Assembly (NCBI GenBank): GCA_021734045.1
Contig: JAIPJR010000016.1
Coordinates: 1-38,248 of the forward strand
DNA length: 38,248 bases
Reading direction: 5' to 3'
DNA from: Fidelibacterota bacterium
GTDB lineage: Bacteria > Fidelibacterota > UBA8477
Shown here: in pieces, positions 33,640 through 38,248 of the stretch
Position numbering within the stretch: position 1 is the first letter of the stretch
Layout of the letters: every line of letters begins with the position of its first letter
Made by a program: the position numbers and the translations under genes
Notes under the pieces: generated by a model
What the model was told of the DNA's origin: nothing
The model's input: the letters and a program-made list of their open reading frames with translations, nothing else
Databases searched by the model: none

Positions 33640-34584
33640 ATGTTCCCCGTTCAACTCATCCCCGTATCACCGCGGCTCTCTGCAGATGATTTTCGTGATG
33701 TAGAATTACTGTATGAAAAACTCCGGCGTGCCATCCCTGGAAAACTGGATGGTGAACAGACCGTTCTGGTTTTTCCTGAATACATTGGATTGGGATTTTA
33801 TCTCACATTGGGAGGTGGTCCAGTGCTGAAGTCGAAAAGTCTGGCCCTGGCCATGAGTGAAATGGCGAAAGCGAAAATGGGCCGGGTTTTGTGGCAATTT
33901 TTCAAAACCTACCTGGATTTTTTTGTGGGACCGGCTGAGCAGCGGCTGAAACGGGCTATTTTTCAAACCTACGCTCGCGATGCCTGGGCGATCTACCGGG
34001 TGACATTCGAAAATCTGGCGGAGGCGCACAACTGCTGGGTGGTGGGTGGCTCCATTTTGCTGCCGGAGATTGCGTTACAGCAGGGGAAATGGCGTCTGCG
34101 CGGCAATCGTCTGTTCAATCAATCGGTGGTGTTCAATCCCGCGGGAAATATCGCCGGTGTTACGTCTAAAGTCCATCTCACGCCGGATGAGTCGGGATTT
34201 GTGAATCGCTCTGATGCTAAGAAGTGGGGACCGGTGGAGACCTCTTGGGGCAAGCTGGCGGTTCTGATTTGCGCGGACTGCTGGTATCCGGATATGTATG
34301 GACGGGCTTTGGAGATGGGCGCAACCCATTATGCCGTTCCCGCCATGGTGAGCCCCAACACAGCCTGGGCAAATCCATGGCAGGGTTATCGTCCGGCAGC
34401 CTCCGAACCGGCGGATATTCCTGCCGGGCTTGTGCGTAATATTACTGAAGCCGAAGCTTGGGAGCGTTTTGGGCTGGAGGGGCGGTTGAAAAACATCCGG
34501 CATCAGGGCGGTGTCATTTCAAACTTCAAGGGACAATTGTTAAATCTCACAGCTTTCGGTGAATCGAAAGTCATTTCACCCTAA
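33640..34584 (+). CDS. carbon-nitrogen hydrolase (nitrilase superfamily)
   Basis: A 314-residue soluble amidase-type enzyme. The Glu-Lys-Cys triad is visible: Glu in LVFPEYIGLG (~48), Lys in TSKVHLTPDE (~180), and Cys in AVLICADCWYPDMYG (~210). The insert of ~50 residues between the Glu region and the Lys (WQFFKTYLDFFVGPAEQRL) makes it longer than a typical 270-residue member. There is no signal peptide. Substrate is unknown; omega-amidase, carbamoylase or amide hydrolysis in general are possible. It begins 28 bases after the barrel-like gene and is followed 14 bases later by the acid phosphatase start. Confidence 0.87.
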   Translation: MFPVQLIPVSPRLSADDFRDVELLYEKLRRAIPGKLDGEQTVLVFPEYIGLGFYLTLGGGPVLKSKSLALAMSEMAKAKMGRVLWQFFKTYLDFFVGPAEQRLKRAIFQTYARDAWAIYRVTFENLAEAHNCWVVGGSILLPEIALQQGKWRLRGNRLFNQSVVFNPAGNIAGVTSKVHLTPDESGFVNRSDAKKWGPVETSWGKLAVLICADCWYPDMYGRALEMGATHYAVPAMVSPNTAWANPWQGYRPAASEPADIPAGLVRNITEAEAWERFGLEGRLKNIRHQGGVISNFKGQLLNLTAFGESKVISP

Positions 34585-34598
34585 AAGGATTGATCGCT

Positions 34599-35342
34599 AT
34601 GCAAACATGGAAAATGGTCTGTCGTCACACAGTTCTGCTCCTGGGACTGGTATTTTTCACCAATTGTGCTACCACCACACTCCAATCGGATAATACCCTG
34701 GGCCGCCTGGTGGTGGGATTTGACATTGATGATACGATTTTGTACTCGGAGGATAATTTTCTGGCGGTTCCCCCCAATCCCGCTGATCCCGCCCATCTGG
34801 ACTACGCCTGGATTAATTCCCACGACAGTGTGTATTCAAAAGTCATTACCGATATGGCCAAGGTGGTTCATTTTTTCCGAGCTCAGGGACACGCGGTGTA
34901 TTTTATCACCGCCCGCCCCGGCGTGAATGGGGATTACCTGGCGCGTTTTTTAACCCGGGAGCTTGAATTTCCAGTCGTGGTGAATGACAATCTCTTTTTT
35001 TCACCCAAAGAGCGCGATCCTGAAACAGGGATTCGCCACACGGTGAAACATCGGCTAATCCGGAAGCTGGGAATTCATCTGTTCTATGGTGATTCGGACA
35101 CGGATATTGTGGCGGCTCTGGTTGGCGGCGCCCATCCGGTACGGGTGGTGCGGGATCCCAAATCCCTGCACGCCTATAGTCGTAATCATTTCGGAGATAT
35201 TATCAGCGAGCCCTCGGCTGGGAATCCTTTTACCGTAGAAGATTATAAGAAATTTATTCTAACCGGTGTGGGACCTTACGGGGAAACCATTTTCCCAATA
35301 TACGATTTTGAAAGACCCTTACCGGGATTTGAGTCAGACTGA
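34599..35342 (+). CDS. HAD-superfamily acid phosphatase, class B (AphA-like), lipoprotein
   Basis: A 247-residue exported phosphatase. The signal ends in a lipobox-like FFTNC, so it is likely lipid-anchored. HAD motifs are in order: VVGFDIDDTILYS (nucleophile DxD), FITARPG (motif II Thr), KHRLIRKL (motif III Lys) and FYGDSDTDIVAAL (motif IV). The spacing and the YSKVITDMAKVVHFFRAQGH block resemble E. coli AphA, a nonspecific periplasmic phosphatase releasing phosphate from nucleotides. The start at 34599 is chosen over the TTG at 34590 because of AAAGGAT 9 bases upstream. It is the last gene of the plus-strand run and is convergent with the glycosidase gene 23 bases away. Confidence 0.88.
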   Translation: MQTWKMVCRHTVLLLGLVFFTNCATTTLQSDNTLGRLVVGFDIDDTILYSEDNFLAVPPNPADPAHLDYAWINSHDSVYSKVITDMAKVVHFFRAQGHAVYFITARPGVNGDYLARFLTRELEFPVVVNDNLFFSPKERDPETGIRHTVKHRLIRKLGIHLFYGDSDTDIVAALVGGAHPVRVVRDPKSLHAYSRNHFGDIISEPSAGNPFTVEDYKKFILTGVGPYGETIFPIYDFERPLPGFESD

Positions 35343-35365
35343 AAGTGTAAGATATATAATCCGGT

Positions 35366-38011
35366 TCAATAATCCGGATAGGGATCGGGCATAATCTCCA
35401 TTCCGGCGATACGGAAATGGTTCACGTCTCCATTCATGTTCTGCAAAGGCCATTTTTTTTGATCAAATGAGAGTTGATTCTCGCCTGGATTTAACCGGAC
35501 AGGCTGCCATTCGGTAAATCCCCAGGTGTCCCAGCTTCCCAATTGGGGGAATGCCCACATGAGTTGAGGTGCCGCCCGGTTTACAGACATTAATGCCACA
35601 CCGCAGCGATTGTCGGTTTCAACGGGACCTTCACCATTGGCATAGAGGAAGCGAATAGCGAAGGGACCACCGTTGCGCATGGTGACCTTGATGGTGTACG
35701 CCTCCCGTTGTTGACCCAAATCCACAAAGCCCTGATTGTTGTCCTGCAGGTTTAAATAGATGGATGGGCCCCGCAAGTAGGCTGCCGTGGGCAGGGACGT
35801 CTGGCCGGAGGAATCCAGTGCCATAAAAGCCAGATATCCGAGCAGACTGTCCGGAACCATCCAGGGTGAGGTGGAAATGGTATCCAGAACCATACTGTTT
35901 AAGGTAGCCACGATCTGGTTTGTGTGGCTTGCCCAGTGCAGTGTGTCACCCGCCAAATCACACACGGGTGCCGGTGGCAGTGCCAAGTCAGCTCCCTGAA
36001 GGTTGATGGCGTCTGCGTCATGGGGCGAGTGGGTAAGCGTGATGACCACGCGGTATTCTTTGGGAATTTTCAGTGGGATGGGATCTTGGGGATTCCAGAT
36101 TTGGTCATTAACGCGCATTTCTTTAATCGTGTCGCCGGTGCCTTTTAGGTGTATATCAAACTGCGAACCCTGCACCATGAAATCGGTGAGACGGAAACTG
36201 GACCATTTCCACGGATTATTGGGCTTTAGTTCCAAGCCAAAACCCGCTCGCTCGTCCAGATACACCACATTAACACCGAAAAGTCCCCGGTAAATTGCAC
36301 CCAAATAGCCGGCCACGCTCCAGAGTTGGCGGTCGGAATTTACCACTGTACCCAGGGGCGAGCCCGTATTGTAAACCAGATTTTCGTTGTGGGTGAGAAA
36401 GAGTGCTGCCGCCCGCGTGAGTGATTTGAAACTGTGGGTGTAAACCAATTGATTCCCCATCTTTTTGGCAGCCAATAGTTGATACGCTTCCACAAATGGC
36501 CAGATTGCTCGGTTGTGATACGGCGGACGATCCGGTAGTTGTGGTGCAATTACCGGTGTGCCGAAATCGGTGCGGGGATAGGTGGCAATGAGGTTCTCCA
36601 TGAATGCAGTGGTGTCCGGGGAAAATAAAATCGCCACTGCTTCTCCTAATGCGTCTCGGGTGGGGGCGGGTAAGAGTGAAGGAAAAGGCAGAAAATAATC
36701 GGTAAGAACACCGGTGCGCTGGTTGGTAAAACTATTCCACAGCAGGTTTGTGTAAATCCCTGCGCGCCGGGACCAGATCATGGCATCGGAGGAACCGGCT
36801 GGTGACATGAAGGCGGACAGTTTCATCGCTTGCAGGAAGAGAAAATTGGTGCTGAGTGCCTGAGAACCACCGATATCGGCCGGCAACATCCAGAATGGAT
36901 AGGTCTGGGCGCGCCAGTCTTTGAAGGAAGTTTCGCCCTTGAATAACATCGTTTTGCTTGCGCGATTCCAATTGAAATCCCGTTCCAATGCGTCCAGAAT
37001 CGGTGTTCGCATTGTCTCCAGCCAAGTGGAATCACCGGTTGCCAGAAAGATTCGCCATGCACCGATTGCCCAGACGATCCGATCAGTGGAGACAGGCCAG
37101 CTGCCACCGGTGCCCGTGTCCTGTATGATGCGTCCGTCGCTGTCAATTTTTGCCACCAGACTGCGGCGTGAAATATCCGGAAAGGAAAATGCCAATCCCA
37201 GGTCGATGGCGTAGCTAATGTCACGGGTCCAGACACCGGACCATTCCTCGCCGGCCATGAAGGTAGAATCGGCGCGAATATTCAATAGAGCCTCCTCCAA
37301 AGCCAGATTATACACTGCCTCCAGTAATGGTGCAGTGGGGCTGTGGAATCGGGGGCGGCCGGACAGGTCTTTTTGCAACTCCCATTTCCGGGTTTCCATT
37401 TCTTCCGGTTGCCCTGCCGGGAAAGTGACTGAAAGGGTATAAATAGAGTCACTGTCCTCATCCTGAAATTTCATTTCATCAGGTGTGGTTCCGCTGTCCC
37501 AGAGCCATTCAAGTGGTGCGGTTCCGCCGGCGAGATAGAGCCCTTCGAATTCGTTGCGGGCAATGGAATCACCGGTTGGGGAAATGTATATGCCGGATTG
37601 CTGCCAGGCATTCAACACCGGCCGGAAATCAACCCGGAAATGGACAGTGACGGGCTGGGAAATTGGCGGCTGGATTTGGCGTGGTTCGGTATCGGGTTGT
37701 CCGAATACCACAGTAGGTGCGTAAAACTGACGAATTCCCGGTGGAATATTCAGATAATGATTCTGGCCAAATCCGGCTTCGTTATCCGCACCGTTTATGC
37801 TCAATTTGTAGTAAATGGGTTGCTGTCGTGCGTAATCATGTACCGGGTAATTGGAAGTCATGGACGTGATGGAATGGGCTTTAGCTATATAATCTCCCTC
37901 CCGGACCTGGTCTGAGTCAATGGTGAAGGGTTGACCGGAATCGGTGGAGCAGGTGGTCCAGAGGAATGTGAGAGCAGAGATTGTGAGAAGGAGCGTTAGG
38001 TGTCGGCGCAT
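35366..38011 (-). CDS. six-hairpin glycosidase-like lipoprotein with C-terminal carbohydrate-binding domain
   Basis: An 881-residue exported protein. The N-terminus MRRHLTLLLTISALTFLWTTC is a lipoprotein signal. An N-terminal beta domain (to ~270) is followed by an (alpha/alpha)6 barrel (~270-660) with EEWSGVWTRDISYAIDLGL, IIQDTGTGGSWPVSTDRIVW, FKDWRAQTYPFWMLPADIG and PYHNRAIWPFVEAYQLL. I recognise these blocks from Bacteroidota six-hairpin glycosidases of unassigned specificity. Candidate acids are the Asp of TRD and Glu of VEAY. The last ~130 residues look like a CBM35/6-type beta-sandwich (YTIKVTMRNGGPFAIRFLYANG). The track start at 38197 falls inside the tRNA on the other strand and is rejected; 38011 gives a proper signal. 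It probably degrades or debranches an alpha-glycan at the cell surface; the substrate is unknown. Confidence 0.82.
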   Translation of the reverse strand: MRRHLTLLLTISALTFLWTTCSTDSGQPFTIDSDQVREGDYIAKAHSITSMTSNYPVHDYARQQPIYYKLSINGADNEAGFGQNHYLNIPPGIRQFYAPTVVFGQPDTEPRQIQPPISQPVTVHFRVDFRPVLNAWQQSGIYISPTGDSIARNEFEGLYLAGGTAPLEWLWDSGTTPDEMKFQDEDSDSIYTLSVTFPAGQPEEMETRKWELQKDLSGRPRFHSPTAPLLEAVYNLALEEALLNIRADSTFMAGEEWSGVWTRDISYAIDLGLAFSFPDISRRSLVAKIDSDGRIIQDTGTGGSWPVSTDRIVWAIGAWRIFLATGDSTWLETMRTPILDALERDFNWNRASKTMLFKGETSFKDWRAQTYPFWMLPADIGGSQALSTNFLFLQAMKLSAFMSPAGSSDAMIWSRRAGIYTNLLWNSFTNQRTGVLTDYFLPFPSLLPAPTRDALGEAVAILFSPDTTAFMENLIATYPRTDFGTPVIAPQLPDRPPYHNRAIWPFVEAYQLLAAKKMGNQLVYTHSFKSLTRAAALFLTHNENLVYNTGSPLGTVVNSDRQLWSVAGYLGAIYRGLFGVNVVYLDERAGFGLELKPNNPWKWSSFRLTDFMVQGSQFDIHLKGTGDTIKEMRVNDQIWNPQDPIPLKIPKEYRVVITLTHSPHDADAINLQGADLALPPAPVCDLAGDTLHWASHTNQIVATLNSMVLDTISTSPWMVPDSLLGYLAFMALDSSGQTSLPTAAYLRGPSIYLNLQDNNQGFVDLGQQREAYTIKVTMRNGGPFAIRFLYANGEGPVETDNRCGVALMSVNRAAPQLMWAFPQLGSWDTWGFTEWQPVRLNPGENQLSFDQKKWPLQNMNGDVNHFRIAGMEIMPDPYPDY

Positions 38012-38169
38012 AATGTCACCCAAGGGTTGTGAAAATTCAGTGTGTGTTTCAGTTGCACCGAATGTAAGTGCGGACAGGCGGCTGTGCCAGAATTGACGGC
38101 GGTCCGGTACAGAAAATTCGCTTGAAGGCGGGACGGGAACGGCTATATTCGCTGTGCTTTTTTGTAACA

Positions 38170-38243
38170 CGAGGCGTGGCTCAGCCCGGTAGAGCACCTG
38201 CTTTGGGAGCAGGGGGTCGCAGGTTCAAATCCTGCCGCCTCGA
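38170..38243 (+). tRNA. tRNA-Pro (anticodon TGG)
   Basis: The cloverleaf is complete. The acceptor CGAGGCG/CGCCTCG pairs over 7 bases, the D-stem is GCTC/GAGC, the anticodon arm is CCTGC-TTTGGGA-GCAGG with anticodon TGG, and the T-arm is GCAGG-TTCAAAT-CCTGC. The discriminator is A and the 3' CCA is not encoded. It is divergent from the glycosidase gene. Confidence 0.96.
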
Positions 38244-38248
38244 CACTT

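Noticed and set aside
35359-35379. ATCCGG/CCGGAT hairpin between the phosphatase and glycosidase genes
   Set aside because: Short stem, no T-run and overlaps the glycosidase stop codon; too weak to call a terminator.
38012-38197. N-terminal extension of the glycosidase ORF
   Set aside because: It runs antisense through the tRNA-Pro and lies before a clear lipoprotein signal starting at 38011.
1-38248. CRISPR arrays, insertion sequences, prophage, rRNA
   Set aside because: No regularly spaced repeats, transposase motifs, phage genes or rRNA sequence were seen in the window.

Overview
The window is a bacterial chromosome segment of mixed but mostly ~50-55% GC, densely packed with genes on both strands. 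Three things point to the FCB supergroup (Marinimicrobia, Calditrichota, Ignavibacteria and similar lineages; I cannot settle the phylum): a C-terminal PNPFNP-type secretion/sorting cassette on a large extracellular protein, a DUF5020 outer-membrane channel, and several secreted or lipobox-bearing proteins. Shine-Dalgarno motifs are clear on about half the genes.

Layout. (1) 2-3380 (+): end of homogentisate 1,2-dioxygenase, a flavin-reductase-like FMN protein and acetoacetyl-CoA synthetase, i.e. aromatic amino acid breakdown with capture of the released acetoacetate. (2) 3449-8443 (-): a pyrimidine operon in the order pyrC-pyrB-pyrFE(fusion)-pyrD, enough to make UMP from carbamoyl phosphate; carAB is not here. 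PyrC and PyrB look strongly like the DHOase and ATCase domains of animal CAD and lie in the same order. (3) 8444-9102: repeat-rich leader, then divergently (+) a Tsx-like/DUF5020 channel. (4) 10088-12493 (+): a secreted Fn3/LTD protein whose 3' end has a different base composition from the rest. (5) 13091-16602 (+): a heterodimeric ABC exporter with one degenerate ATPase site. (6) 16717-18842 (-): an exported C1B cysteine peptidase overlapping an eIF2B-like gene; then a PAP2 phosphatase (-). (7) 19819-22173 (+): M32 carboxypeptidase and phosphoglycerate mutase. (8) 22279-24010 (-): BaiN/HI0933-like flavoprotein and a DUF1761 membrane protein. (9) 24327-27830 (-): an oxidative-stress-like cluster of Fur-family regulator, rubrerythrin, Fe-S/CCG-domain oxidoreductase, DUF1801 and DUF3501, with a perfect 7-1-7 palindrome in front of rubrerythrin. 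(10) 27910-35342 (+): a compact run of SGNH hydrolase, PriA, MA-type metallopeptidase, unknown beta-rich envelope protein, nitrilase-family hydrolase and class B-like acid phosphatase. (11) 35366-38011 (-): a six-hairpin glycosidase lipoprotein, and at the right edge a tRNA-Pro(UGG).

The most interesting items are the Fur/rubrerythrin/Fe-S/DUF1801/DUF3501 cluster with its operator, and the CAD-like pyrC-pyrB pair. No CRISPR array, transposase, phage gene or rRNA was seen. All family assignments come from motif recognition by eye; no database search was run.
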